Shown here: positions 44,336 through 56,575 of the stretch, one piece after another
Position numbering within the stretch: position 1 is the first letter of the stretch
Layout of the letters: each line of letters opens with the position of its first letter
Origin: Adiantum capillus-veneris
Lineage: Eukaryota; Streptophyta; Polypodiopsida; Polypodiales; Pteridaceae
DNA length: 64,000 bases
Assembly: GCA_014529385.2 (NCBI GenBank)
Contig: CM043966.1
Coordinates: forward strand, 102,187,087-102,251,086
Reading direction: 5' to 3'
Made by a program: the position numbers and the translations under genes
Notes under the pieces: model-generated
Seen by the model: only the letters and a program-made list of their open reading frames with translations
Databases searched by the model: none
Told to the model about the DNA's origin: nothing

Positions 44336-46506
44336 CGCGTTGTTAGGAGTTTTTTTTGGAAGAAGTGATTGCGCATATGTACATACACATGCATGGTGTA
44401 TCAAATAGAGAATTGCCCATTGTCCAGAGCCAGGTGGTTACGTGGGGCCCACATGTGTACAGGTAGGACATCATGTATATAGTGCATCGATTTTCATCGT
44501 CACCAGTATCAGTGTGTTTTTTCTATAATAATGAGGATTTGGTAGCGCGTAAAAATTCTCGAGGAAGCTATCCGCGGGCCGACGCCTGAGGTAAGTAGGT
44601 GCGTACGATGGCATCTAGTGGCGTCAGGAGGTTGAATGGGGTTAATATTTGCACGTGGATAAGTCCGGACATAGCGTGGATGTTTTCTTGTGATAATTAT
44701 GCAAAAATTTCATCATGAGAACTGTATCTGGGGCCACTCACGTGGTTGTGGGATGCATTATTGGAAAAATTTGAGTGCCAAGTGTGCGGATGAATTCAGC
44801 AGGGTGACAACTATGCACTACGAGGCCACTTTTTGGCCTGTTCGGGGTCCGTTTGAGGTCAACTTAAAGGCCAAAGGTTCCAAAGTAATAAAGCTAAGTG
44901 TGGGAACTGAAAAACCTGAGATAAGACCAGAAAAACGTGGAGAGAAGAGGAGGAACAGCTGCAACTGAGTTTTTGCTGTTTTGGGAGCTTGTTTTGGCCA
45001 TAAATTGCTCATCCAAGGTCGGATTTGAGCACTTTGACATTGTAGACTGGGGTTTTGGGTTGTTCCAGACGTGATGGATCTGTCCATTTTGCCAAGTTTC
45101 TCACTATTTTTTTGTTGTCTTGGCTGTGTAAGTTTCTCTTGTGAGCGAAGCCTCTGCTTCAATTTGTGATTGTATATGGCATATTTTAACCATATTGTGT
45201 GAGCTATTTGCCCCATTGGTGTTGGTCCAAGCTCAATTGTATCTAAACATCACAAATTATCCTCTTTTGAGCTGAAGTTTTTGGGGGTGTGTGTGTGTCT
45301 CTCTGTGTGGAGTGGGCAAATGGATAGTCTCTCTCCTCTCACTCCATATGTGTGTTCTCTGTCTCGGCCAGGTGGATTGTGTAATCCAAGTAGTGCCCCA
45401 TATCATGTGTGTGTGTTTATCATACCAAGAGTGTGTGTCGGATAATTATAGAGGCGTCGTGTGTGTTTTCATCCCGCTCACATTCTTTTGGCACCCCCAT
45501 GGAGGGTCTTCTTCGAGTACCTTCACCTTTTGGATTATAGGTTGGAGATTATAGATTATAGGTTACAGGGTACAGGTACAGATACATGTACATGTGATTC
45601 ACACAGGTACATGTAGCTGGAGAAGAGTGATATACTGACAGTGGAAGTCACTTGCAGTTGCCATGGGTATGCATCATTTGGCGCATGTTTGAGTGCATTT
45701 TCTAGTATTTTACGTTACCTGTGGATATTGCCATTGTATGCCCTTGTGGAGCCATATTTAGTTTTATTTGGCAGTCCCGACCATTTTTAAGACTTGGTGT
45801 AAAAGATAGTCATTTCTAAGACTTGAGTATACGAGATTTGCATAAGCTTTGTCGCTAGCGTGAGGTTTTATTGAGCTGGGGGATTCTCAAATGTGAGATC
45901 CTTTTGGTGATACAGGTGGCTGGAGCACCCTTTTTGTGACCTCGCCATAGGCTATGTACTAGTGATTTCTACTTGATGCTCGGGTTGCATTGTTGGCAGG
46001 TTATGCATACATATACATTCTATATTTTGGGTTCTTACTGTTCTACTTCTAGGGAAATTCTGCCAAAATTTTTCCAAGTTATGATGGCTAGTTTTTTGGT
46101 CTGTTGAGACATTTATGATGAAATTCTGGAAAAATCAGGGGATAAGTCAGGTGTGCCTTCTTGGGAGCTGCATGGTTGGCTTTAATGGATGATCAAAACG
46201 GACCTCAATTCACTCCTTTTCATTTAACACAAAGAATCCAAATAAATGTTCATGTGTCCAGGAACATTTTTTTCCAGCAATGCATAGTCTTTATGTTCGG
46301 TCCAAGAAGATCAAGAGAGATATTGGAATGTCCTTTGCCTATTGTAATTCCGATGATTAACTATGAAAAGTCATTTGATGTGCATGCATTTGTCCTTACC
46401 TAAAGTTGAGCTCCATTGAATTTTCTGGGGATTGTGTCAGTCAAAAGTTTTGGGTTCTTGCACATGTGTTTGAAGGGGTTCTCAAAACATCGTAACTTGG
46501 GTAGCC
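44336..46506. other. Non-coding stretch upstream of gypsy gag, possibly LTR and leader
   Basis: About 2.2 kb without a clear gene. It could be the 5' LTR and leader of the Tat-like element that starts at 46507, but no matching 3' LTR is visible after 49390 and I saw no primer site. A short open frame at 46161-46403 shares a peptide with the minus strand at 49708-49926. Confidence 0.4.
46161..46403 (+). other. Short open frame sharing a peptide with 49708-49926 (-)
   Basis: The 80-codon frame includes INVHVSRNIFFQQCIVFMFG and ends SFDVHAFVLT. The minus-strand frame at 49926-49708 includes INVWISRKIHFQQCIVFLFG and ends SFDVSVVILI. Similarity continues through an IxxPxIxYxxSFDV segment. The two lie about 3.4 kb apart in opposite orientation, on either side of the gypsy remnant. 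The family is unknown to me; it could be an inverted, diverged non-coding repeat. Confidence 0.4.
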
Positions 46507-47480
46507 ATGGATTTCTCTTATCCGGAATTTCATGGAAGAAGTGATGAAGATGTGGAAGACTTTCTAGAAAAGATGGAGATTGCCTGCATTAGCAACCAAA
46601 TTCATGATCCTGCCCAGATATTACATCTTCTCCAAATCTGTTTGGAGAGTGATGCACGAGATTGGTCCAAAGCATTTGAAGAGGAGTTGCGTGCAGCGGA
46701 TCCACCTATGAGATTAAGTTGGGACAATATAAGTCATAGATTGGAAGTGGATTTTGTGAAGACAGAAGATCCTGACAAAGTATGGCAAGAAGTACAATGT
46801 TTGGTGCAAAATGAAGGTGAGCTAGTAGATGCGTATATACGTAAGTTTTCATTGGCATGGGAGAGGATGTGCAAGGTCTTAGCACCACAAGTACCCCCAC
46901 CTGACATTATGAAGAAGGACAGATTCTTGGCTGGTCTTTGGGAGAATATACGTTGGAGGGTGGAGCTAAAAAATCCTAGAACATATGAAGATGCACTAGA
47001 GGTGTCAAGGAACAAAGAGTAAAAGCTGAGGACAATGAGCCAGCTAGGGGTGGAGTCTTCGCCCAAGAGGCGTGAGTTTGAGCCTATGGACTCTTTGCAA
47101 GGTTGCATGCCAAGGGTTCATCATGAACCAATGGTTTCTGCTACTCCTCAGGTTATGCCAGCAATGGTCACTACAGCAGTGCAAGATGATGAAATAAGGC
47201 AAGACATGAGGCAAGTGGTAGATCTAATGAAGAATCTCAGCTTAAACATGCTAGGTAATGTGGGAAATAATCGAGGTCGAGGGAGGTTTGCAAATCAGCC
47301 AGGAGGTGAAGAAAAACCCAGGAATTGTGTTGGACAATGTAATGGTAGGTTTTGGAGGTAGACACCCATGTGTTATAATTGTGGAGAGTTGGGCCACATC
47401 AACCTACAATGTGATAAGCCACCAAGGATGGGGGGCGAAATGTATCCATTGCCAAGACAGGTGCTAACTAGGTCAAATGA
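46507..47480 (+). pseudogene. Tat-like Ty3/gypsy gag
   Basis: The ATG at 46507 (MDFSYPEFHGRSDEDVEDFL) opens a 171-codon frame with the gag pattern: HLLQICLESDARDWSKAFEE, then FVKTEDPDKVWQEVQCLVQNE, LVDAYIRKFSLAWERMC and FLAGLWENIRWRVELKNPRT. After a stop at about 47020 the frame continues LGVESSPKRREFEPM to DLMKNLSLNMLGN. A zinc knuckle CYNCGELGHINLQC with correct C-C-H-C spacing is at about 47371-47412, after another stop. Gag would form the particle shell. The stops make it non-functional. Confidence 0.85.
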
Positions 47481-47550
47481 TTATGGCATTGACATTAAGG
47501 GAGAATAAGGAACCAGTGGATTAACCCAAGAGGAAAAGGAAAAAACAAAA

Positions 47551-48291
47551 GTGATAAGTGTGGTCACCTTGGAGAAGGCATCAAAGCTAGAGGATACATT
47601 AGTGATGCCTATTGGGAAGAGGACCACAGAGGACAAGGAAGGAAGAAGTGCCCCAGATCCTAGTAAGAAGAATGGAAAGAGCCATGAAGGCAAGGATGTT
47701 AAGGCCAAGAGAAAAAGGAGGGCTCGTCGCAAGTTTCATGTTTCAGATTTTCCACTAGGGGATGGGCAATTAAGATATGACTTGAAGGAGGATCTGATAA
47801 GCAAGAAAGCAGATGTTACTTTTGGGCAGATTACAGAGGTGGTGCCTAAGCTAAAGCGACGGTGGAAGAGGATGGTTAACCCAATGGAGAAAGAGCCAGA
47901 GAGAGGTTCAGTAAAGGTGTTGGCATTGGATGAGCTACCAGACATGTGTCTAATAGTATATGTGTGGCACAAAAGAAAAAATATGGGACAAGGTTATGTT
48001 GATGGCGGAGCCCAAATATGTGTCATAACACACTCATGCGTTGAGAAGATGGGTCTTACAGTGACTGGGGTGTCAAGCTTTTGGATCAGATTGGCAAACC
48101 ATCAAAAAGTAAAATGTTTGTGTGTTGTAAAGAGCTTACAAGTGGATGCGTATGATGCAAAGGCGGTGGTTGATTTTCATGTGATGCCAGCGGGTTGGGA
48201 GCATATTCTATTATACTGGGTAGACCATGGTTACGTGCAATGGGAGCTCCTCAAGATTGGCAACGTGGTTTTCCAGGCTATTTTTGATTGA
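47551..48291 (+). pseudogene. Tat-like gypsy linker and protease remnant
   Basis: A 246-codon open frame. Its first half is basic (KAKRKRRARRKFHVSDFPLG) and resembles no enzyme. The second half holds a retropepsin-like core, MGQGYVDGGAQICVIT, with DGG in place of D-[ST]-G. The end, VMPAGWEHILLYWVDHGY, corresponds to the ILGRPWL segment that closes gypsy proteases. The frame runs out where a deletion has removed the start of reverse transcriptase. Confidence 0.7.
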
Positions 48292-49390
48292 AGCTTGCTC
48301 TTAAAGACCGAACAAAGACAAATTTCATTATGCCATGGGGTTGCTATTGCTACATGGTCTTGCCACTTGGGTTGTCAAATGGACCATATTTCTATCAAGA
48401 GAGAGAAAATTGGATATTGGAACAATTCATTGATAGCTGTGTTAAAGCTTTTATGGACGACTTCTGTGTCTACAGCAGTAGGGCTAAACACCATGAGAAG
48501 CTGCAGATGGTATTGGCTCGATATGATGAATGCGGAGGAAAACTAAATGCGGAGGAAAACTAAATCCAAAGAAATGTCATCTAGCACAACCAAGGGTGAA
48601 TTTATTGGGCCATGGGATGACAAGTGTGAAGAAGTGTTTCAATAGGTGAAAGAGGTGTTAGGGGGTCTATCAGCCATGCAGGCTCCTAATTGGGAGAAAG
48701 TTTTTTATGTAAATCCATCAGTAGGGGATGATGCTATTGGAGCATGTTATTGCAAAAGGGAAAGGCAAGCATTATATGAGGCCATTGTATTGTGAAAACC
48801 GAGTGAATTGGTAGCAGAGAGAAAATTATCGGAAGTAGAGCTAGTGATGGACATTGTAATATGTGTCTGTCGAGGATTTCTTCATTACTTGCTAGCACAA
48901 CCTTTTGTTTTCTTGACGAGCTATGATTTTTTGCCACAAATAATTAATGGCACTAACATGTCAAATGTGGTCAAGAAATGGGTAATTGGGCTACAAGAGT
49001 TTGAGTGATCTTTTCTTGTGGAAGACAGTACAAGAGCTACCCTAGCCGATTTGTTGACATACAAGGAGAATCCCCTTATTGTTAAGGAAGAGGCGGTGAA
49101 AAAGGTAGTCGAGGAAGTACCACAAATCATCAATGCACATGTGTTGTTCTTTAATGGCTCATAAAGAAAGAGCCATGATGCAGCTTCAGAGGGTATAGCA
49201 CTTTATGATCCAGAGGGGAACCTAGTATGCAAGAGAGGGTTCAAATTGGATGAAGGATGAATATTCTACGTTGTCGGGGGATATGTGTTTTCTACGTTGT
49301 TGAGAAATTTGCGGACTTGCCAGGAAAGCACCAGGCTTATGGCTGTGAGAGTTTGTGAGAGAACTCAAAAAAAACTATATGAAGGAGTTA
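48288..49390 (+). pseudogene. Tat-like gypsy RT, RNase H and second RNase H remnants
   Basis: Reading resumes in the RT palm with RTKTNFIMPWGCYCYMVLPL, then AFMDDFCVYSS, where the catalytic DD is kept. The fingers region before it is deleted. A 19-bp direct duplication (AATGCGGAGGAAAACT) sits at about 48530-48562. RNase H follows in broken frames: VFYVNPSVGDDAIG, in which Asn replaces the usual first Asp. The tether VVKKWVIGLQEFE comes next. At about 49130-49260 HVLFFNGS, ASEGIALYDPEGNLVCKRGF marks the start of a second RNase H, typical of the Tat lineage. It closely parallels the pol at 60919-64000. No integrase is left. Confidence 0.82.
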
Positions 49391-51268
49391 AACCATAGAT
49401 GCCATGAAGACTAGAGTTTGGAAAGAAGTGCAATCAAAGAAGACTCACTCTTTCTCTCTTGCACTCACACACACAAAGAAAGAAGACAAAAGAGAATGTC
49501 AAAACAATACAAAAATGAAAACATCAAGGCTATGGTCATATCATATCATGGGTAATATGAAAGGGTTAATAGATGAGTTAATGGCATTCAATCTTGGCTG
49601 ACCAAATAGGCTACGAATTGTTCTTTGGAATTGTAGTTTTGTGCTTACCATAATATATATATTTTGTCTAGTGATTGGGATTAATTGTGTGTACTAATCC
49701 TCTTGGTTCATATCAAGATAACTACGCTTACGTCAAAAGAAAATTTATAGTCTATGGGAGGTAGTATGATGGGATCCGATGATAGAATTATTTCATTAAG
49801 CCTTTCTGGGCCAAAGAGAAACACTATACATTGTTGAAAGTGTATTTTACGGCTAATCCATACGTTAATTCTAATAGATCGTACAGAGTGAAAGAGATAT
49901 AAATGATCATCATGTGGGTTATTCATCTAGGATAGTATGTGAGAAATGTAGATATGAGAAGTTTCCCTCCCAACCCCTATTCTTGCCCGTAGGCAATAAG
50001 GATACTGCGGGGAGAGATGTACCTGTAGTAGCAAGGAGAACCTAAAATTTGTAGAGAGGAGGAATTACTAAGAGTGAGAGGTATAGATTTGGTTAAGGAG
50101 ATGAGATTAGATATATATATATGTTGGATTAGAGATGAAAAAGAAAACAACAAGAAATCAAAAAAACATCAATGTAGAACGTATCTTACTTGACAAACCC
50201 ATCGACACCATTATTGATGGAGAAAGAAGAAGAGGGGAGAATTCAACGTTGATTGATACGCAAAGTCCAAGACCTTATTTGATTAGACTTGATCTTCCAA
50301 GGATAGCGTACAAGAATGGCTAGTCTTCCTCTAGGAGAAAGTGTAGGCTTGGGCTTATGTGAATGGCTAAGTACAATTAGGCATTACTACTCACTCCCTC
50401 AAGAATTACTCTCATCAATGGCTTGAATGCTTGAGTGGTTTTCAAGCAAGAAAAGGTCCCCTTTTATAGGTGAAGGGAACCCCCAAGGGTTTACACAAGA
50501 AGAGAAGAGCTAGTGTGAACAGGAATTGGAAAAGTTAGAAATGAGCTGTCCCTGCATGATGTGGGCAGACTGGGGTCCAGTATTTTGATCATATTTCCTC
50601 AACCGTGGCTCCAAATAAAAAAGTAAAAATATGGGCAGAAAATTCAGCTCATTAGCAACGATTTTCATTTCAAAATCGTTTTCCAATTCGGATTGGAACC
50701 TTGTGTGAAAAATTCATCAAAATAGGATCCATTTCTGGTAGCAAAAGTCTTCATGTGGTCCCCTTAGCCTAGACTTTCATTTGATTCTCATGCCATATGA
50801 AAGCATGACATTGGTTCTTGACAAAGTTTTGTAATCATGCTTGCAATAATGCATTAAAATAAGTGTATCTTTGAAATCATGCCACCTAGTGTCCCACTAG
50901 GATTTGATTTCTTCCTAGTAGCTATTTAAAAAGAAATATAAGAAAATTATGAAAAATACATAGAATATATATATATATTAGAGTTTACCCTATATATAGG
51001 ATCTAGCTAGGGTGTGAGATGATAATGAGATAGTAGAAATAAAGAATCAATGCTTTTTTCCCCAAGTTAAAGAGACGGACCTATTGATGCTTTTCCCATA
51101 GTATTTTCTGATGGTAAATAAGAATAGGTTACCCTTGAGAAAAGTAATAGGATGAGATAGAAGGCTTATTATTATACTTAAATATTCATACGTACATTAT
51201 AGGAAAGATAATTATGTATCTAAAATGTTACAATATAGATCTTGTAGCATGCGTTTTCACTATGTACG
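49391..51268. other. No clear gene; LTR-like segment near 50340-51000
   Basis: The stretch 50340-51000 resembles 59820-60740 in layout. On the minus strand both have a TATA-like box (CACCTATAAAAGG at about 50460; CCTATATAAAGAGG at about 59890) and words such as CAGCTCATTAGC. It may be a solo or decayed LTR of a Tat-like element in minus orientation. The rest, apart from the short minus-strand peptide at 49926-49708, shows nothing I recognise. Confidence 0.4.
49708..49926 (-). other. Short open frame sharing a peptide with 46161-46403 (+)
   Basis: This 72-codon frame is the partner of the plus-strand frame at 46161-46403 (see there). The two agree best over RINV..SR.I.FQQCIVF.FGP.R and P.IP.I.Y..SFDV. 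No known family was recognised. Confidence 0.4.
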
Positions 51269-53735
51269 TGTCACAGCACGACAACGTGAGCCGGGCAGGT
51301 GCCGGGCCTCTAGCTGTAGGAGGTGTGAAAGAGAGAGATCAAGAACAACTGATAACTCTGGCAATCACCGCAATCATCAATTAATTGATTAATATGTTTG
51401 AGTACAACTTAATCCTTAGCCAAGGTGGGCTGTTAACAACGCCGTCATTTGGATCATTTGCTGACTAGGAGTTTAAGCTCCTGTTTTACAGAATTAATCG
51501 GGCCGTTAACGACACCAAGTTTAACAGAATGATTAATCAAACATTATCTGATGAGAGTGATGGAAATTTTTCTCTGTCGCTTTATCTGCTTCAAATACCT
51601 CGCGGATTCTGCAAGTTTCAATTCAGTTCACTGCCTCGATCATCAAGCTTCAGTTATTACCATTTATCTTGTATCTTCCTGCTTTATGCACTTTGGACTA
51701 ACATATCTACCGGTCACGAGCTTTATCTTCACCTCTACGCGACTTTCTCCGAGTCCCTTAACCCCTGCTTGGCCGATACACTTGCTTTCCTCTTTCGAGC
51801 TCATGCCAACTTCATGCAATGCTCCAAAATACTCTCCTTCTCAAACATGAGAGAGTGAGAGCACCTTTATTTCTTGCTTATGTCCGAGAGAAAGAGAAAG
51901 TGCCCCTTCCTTGCCGACTCCTTGCTCCCCTCTTCTCTATCTTATGCATGAGAGGAAGAGAGATTTACTCTTCTTTGTTTGTCAGATCCCTCTCTCGGGA
52001 GTCTTGCTTCAAGACTCGGTTCCGAGAGCCCTTACTTTTCCTCCTTCTTTATTGCTCGCCTTAACATGCCGAGCTCCGCCTTCTCCAAGACTTGGTCCCT
52101 TCATTCGCTAACCAAGGACGAGAGGACGAGAGAGCTTGAGAGAGATTTTCATTGGTCCTTCCTTCTTCTTCGTTTGCTCACCAAAAGAAAACCTCTCTTG
52201 CTTGTCCTTCAACTCGAGAGAGAAGAGAGAGCTTTGCTTGCTCAAGAGCGAAAGAGAGGAGAGCTTTGTTCCTTGCTCCCCTTGTGTCGATTGGAGATCG
52301 AGAGAGAGAGATTGCTTCGACCTCCTCCTTGCAATCCTCGTTTTCATGCCCTTGTTCCTGCTCCTCGTTGGATTTCTTTCCCCCTTCTTCGTTTGCTTCC
52401 CCCTTCTTACGTCTTCGATTCTCTCTCTTTTTATGCCCTAAAAAAATACCCTCTCCCCCTAAGCAACGACGTCGCCATCATTGCTAGGGGTATGAATGCA
52501 CTCGATGACGTGGGAGGGCCGACTTCAGAGCTAGAAGAAATTTTCCAGGAGTGATGCCGAAAGGGGTCGCCTTGCCATGCTGGACATTTTTCGCTTCATC
52601 CTCGCCGGCGTTTCAGCTCTCTACAAGCCGTGACGAGCGAATCTCTACACCTGCGGTCTTCTCCTCGCTGCTAGCCCGCCATGGGTTTTATTTTCCTCCC
52701 CTTACACACTAAAGCCTTGAGTTTATTAAGTGGGCGGCCCTTAGTGGGCGGCCTCACACTTGGTTGCGCTTGGGCGGCCATTGCTATTGGGTGTCCATAG
52801 GTACATAGTGGAGGGCACCACATTTGATATTCATATCATGCTTTTGTAAAGGCACCACGATCGCACATGTTGGCAAAGCATCACCAAGCTCAAAACCTTT
52901 CCCCACAATAGCTACCGACTAACATTATCATCGTGGGTTTTTGTTGCCCATTTCAGTGTTGCAGAATTTGCGACTGGCCATTAAGATGCAAGTATAAGTG
53001 ATTGCATTTGACGTAAGGTCTTCCCATCACATTCACTCAAAGAGTGTCAGACTAGCCAGGCATTGCCAATTACGACCACTGTCAGCCAACATTGGGCAAT
53101 CATTGGCGTACATACCAGCCAGGCAATGTAGCAAGCATCAAATTTGGCGTACATATCAATTAAAGCACTGCTATCTCAAGCACTTATTTTGTTGTATTCA
53201 AAACCCTTGGTGCTGCTCAAAATTCCCAGATGGCACACCGTTTGAGCATATCGGACTGGTATGGAACAGGCCCCCGGTGAATCTTTAACGGCCAATATCT
53301 TAGCGACCGGGACTCAGATCAATGATCTGAAAAGACTGGTGCGCTCCACTATGTGAGCACTTTAGGCCCATGCAATCAGTTCAATTCTATCACCTCAAAT
53401 GTAGTTGCCCAATCCGATACGGGACTTAAACTTTAAACTGCCATAACTTCTTTACCGTAGCTCCAATGGACGAGCCGTAAATAGAGGCCGGTAGAGCACT
53501 TCAAGCACTGCAATTTTAGATTATAATCTCCCATATGTGTTCACTTCAATCATACTCATTTTTGCATCATTAAGGCATGTGTTGGCCCTTTTGAGTCGCA
53601 TCTGGCATACATTAATCATTGAACTTGGCCTGTTAACAAGCCCTCATCACTGACCATTAATCAAGTAGGCTTTCAATAAGCTTGATGTGAATCTTCTCGG
53701 CTTATTTCTTAGCATGGTAGCAGAGTTGGATGACA
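51269..53735 (-). repeat. Element Z 3' LTR
   Basis: It pairs with 56576-59019. It differs by substitutions and by an extra block of about 36 bp at 52733-52770, where GGGCGGCC is repeated. Pyrimidine-rich sequence gives long open frames on the plus strand (51529-51858 and 51979-52554) that recur in the other LTR. Confidence 0.9.
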
Positions 53736-54363
53736 TCCACCCCGTCTGAACCTGCACAGCGTCCGGTCTGTGCCAACTGCACTGCAATCTGTATCTGCTA
53801 AAGGTACCTCAAGCTCTTTGCCATCATCAGACTCACATAGCCGGTAAATATATGAAAAATGAAATAAGGCTTATACCCTATCATCAATGTTCTAGCTTAA
53901 TCTCATTAGGTAGTTGCCCATCAAAAATATCTGAACTGTATCTGCCGTATCTTCAAAGCATCCAATTATGAAAAACATGTTAAGTGAACCTTGCGAGACT
54001 CAAGTGCTCAAGTTAATGATGCACACGGCTTGACAATTAAGCTCTCTTTAAGGAACCCTGTCAAGCTCAAGTATGCCTTACTCTGTCTGCACATGGAATG
54101 GCCGTCAAGTCCTTTACCTCAAATTCTGGTAGCAGAACCAACTCAAAAAATGTGAATATACTTCATCAATTGTCCAAAGAAGTCAGCTAGAAGCCAGCCA
54201 TGTAATCTTATTGACTGCATAACCAAAAACTCTTCTAACTTAGCATAATCTAGAAAACAGAACCTTGTACCATGCAACCTGGTGCATCAGATAGCTGGTT
54301 TAGGGTTTAGGGTTTAGTATCTGGCACTTTATTAGCCCTCGGGATCAAACGGGGAACCAATCA
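53736..54363 (-). other. Element Z 3' untranslated region
   Basis: About 630 bp between the gag stop and the 3' LTR. It holds three TTTAGGG units at 54297-54317 (CCCTAAA in element orientation). The likely polypurine tract, TTCAGACGGGGTGGA, is next to the LTR at 53750-53736. No coding sequence was recognised. Confidence 0.6.
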
Positions 54364-55015
54364 ATTACCCCAGTGTGAGCATTCCTTTAAAAAAATTGCA
54401 CCATCCTCCAGGATCATAGGGAATATACAAGAATTTCCAATCATTACAGCATAAACATACATTATCCCACAAATCTTCATACAAACCGCCTGGATCATAT
54501 GGCATATAAGTCAATTGCCCAGGATCATGCATATATATGTCACCTCCTGGGTCAAAAGCTAGCTCGAAATCCCCTACATCATAGGGTAACAATAGATTCC
54601 ATATAGCATCAGGTAGCACTAGATACTGCCATATCCCCTGTGCAATTGGCTCATCCATTTGTCGATCATCAATCACATGTAAAATCATTGGCAGTGCACC
54701 TTCACTCTCACTAGTATTGAAATTTTGATCATGCATATCTGAATACATCAAGTCTCTGATAAAATCCTCTTCATTAGGCTCAAAAGATGCATGTGAAAAC
54801 AATCCTCTATCTCGTAGAGGCTCAAAGTCAAGTAGTGCATTATCTAGCAATTGCATAAGTTCATCATCTGTTGAATGTAAACAAACTAGCTCATGCATGA
54901 ATCTGGATTGATTGATATCCCTAGCATCTGTATTGGAGAACCCTTCCAAAGCTTCGTCTAGTAAGCACTGAAGGTCTAGGTCCACCACTTCAGAAGGTTC
55001 CTCCATCTTGCACAT
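54364..55015 (-). pseudogene. Element Z gag-like protein, C-terminal frame
   Basis: An open frame of 216 codons starts near 55015 (CKMEEPSEVVDLDLQCLLDE). It is acidic and ends with a repeated motif: LAFDPGGDIYMHDPGQLTYM, then YMPYDPGGLYEDLWDN, then FLYIPYDPGGWCNFF. Past the stop the frame reads SPFDPEG. The FDPGG-type motif near the element end also occurs in element X. No enzyme motif is present. Confidence 0.6.
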
Positions 55016-55024
55016 CTTAGGTTG

Positions 55025-55536
55025 CTATAAACTAAGATTTCCACATATGACATGCATAATAAACACATCTGCAGTAAACTGAACTTCAATTCTTTTACCC
55101 TCATCCAAATATCTTTGAACTTCTGTAGCACAAAGTTCAGCATGCACATTGAAAATTTCATCTATTGCCCTGTGTGTATCATCGGCACAATGAAACCAAT
55201 CATATTCATCAACAAGAGATTTCACTTCACTATGCATCCCCTCTGAATTAGCATCATCAAGTTCATGATCATTCTGCCATAGTGTGAGTCTTGTCTCCCA
55301 AATTCTTGATAGAGAAGAAGTTTTCTCCCTCTCTAAATCACCATCGTCAAATTCAAGATCAGTCTGCAAAATCGGTAGCTCTAGGTCACAGAAGCGTGTC
55401 AAAGGAGTCTGCACCCCCTCTGAATCATCATAATCACGTTCAAGATCAGTTTTCCACTTTGGTAGCTATGCTTCACAAAATCTTGTCAATGAAGGAGTCT
55501 GCACCCCCTCTGAATCAAGCACATACTCTTGCTTAG
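55025..55536 (-). pseudogene. Element Z gag-like protein, middle frame with internal repeat
   Basis: The frame 55414-55025 is open (TPLTRFCDLELPILQTDLEF through DEYDWFHCADDTHRAIDEIF to the stop). Just upstream, in a broken copy, the same pattern recurs: SEGVQTP then LTRFC, then TDLE. This shows an internal tandem repeat of about 110 bp at 55380-55520. It is highly acidic with no known domain. Confidence 0.55.
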
Positions 55537-56512
55537 TCAGTCCTCAAAATCTGGTACATCCAAATTCATTAAATCTGGTATACCAAAATCCATGGTCTTG
55601 CCGCTCTCAACAGCAACCCTGCTTTGACGTATGACATCTGTATCATTAATCAACTCTTTGGCAACACCTGTACCAGCATCTTCAATCACCTCTATGGTAG
55701 AATCTACACTAGAAAAATTTTGCTCTAATTCTAGTTCAGTAGCAAAAGTATCACCTATAACCAAATCTTCCTGCATGTCTACCTGAATATGACTGCACTC
55801 ATTTACCTGCATAATTTCTTCTTGAGCTTTAGGCAATTCATTGTCTTGATCCCATGATTTCTTTTCTTCCTGTAGTACAGGTACATGTTCTTTAAAAAAT
55901 TTACCTTGTGTAATTTGAGGCTGTAGAGACTCACCCTCAAGGACTTCTACTTCATGCACAACATCTACAAAACCCAACTTTGCATACACAGCTTCAACTA
56001 TGTCTTCATCATTGGCCTGTAAGAAGGTAGCATCCTGCACAATAAATCACAGCTTCTAACTTTGATCGTACTTGTCCTCGAATATCCACGTAGTCTGGTA
56101 GACTTGAACTCTGTTCTTGATAGGTTTCATACTGCTCATAACGTACTTGCACAATAGCTTCTTTGAAATACTCCCAGTTGTCGTTGCAAGCTTTGGTAAC
56201 TTCTTGAATTTGCTCCTTCACATCTGAACTCACTAACTGCTTAAACGATTCGATCATAAATCCTTCTGGTATCCCTCTTACCTTGGTCTCGAGCTCATAG
56301 CACTCTAGGCAGCCCTCTGGATTGTATCCATCAAAGAGTCGTCTCTCGTCGTATACTGCATCTAAAGCTGCATCCAAAGCTTCATCGATTTGATTTTTCT
56401 TCTTTATGGTCTCTGTTTCAAGCAGAGATCCTTGAACCAACTGAACCATCTTCGAAAAATTGGGAACTGTTGACTTATCATCGAAACCGTTTGCACTTAA
56501 TTCTGCAATCAT
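55537..56512 (-). pseudogene. Element Z gag-like protein, N-terminal frames
   Basis: Two frames overlap. The first (56512-56009) reads MIAELSANGFDDKSTVPNFS, DEALDAALDAVYDERRLFDG, then KACNDNWEYFKEAIVQVRYE and a final GCYLLTGQ. The second (56040-55537) reads QANDEDIVEAVYAKLGFVDV, then a long acidic region. An in-frame TAG separates an earlier ATG (MKNLE, about 56530) from the first frame. I call it gag-like from its position after the primer site and the W-YF-EA pattern; no zinc knuckle is present. Frameshift and stop suggest decay. Confidence 0.55.
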
Positions 56513-56556
56513 CTACTCTAAATTCTTCATCTTTACCTCCCACCCCGGCTCATTTT

Positions 56557-56571
56557 GTGTCGGGTTCACCA
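56557..56571 (-). promoter_or_regulatory. Primer binding site of element Z
   Basis: In element orientation the LTR end TGACA is followed by TCTT and then TGGTGAACCCGACAC. The TGG start fits a tRNA CCA end. Confidence 0.78.
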
Positions 56572-56575
56572 AAGA

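Noticed and set aside
54297-54364. Left end of the Z interior taken as LTR start (TGATGCACC at about 54289)
   Set aside because: The other LTR stops matching at 59019, which corresponds to 53735. TGTCA with an adjacent G-rich tract there is a better LTR start.
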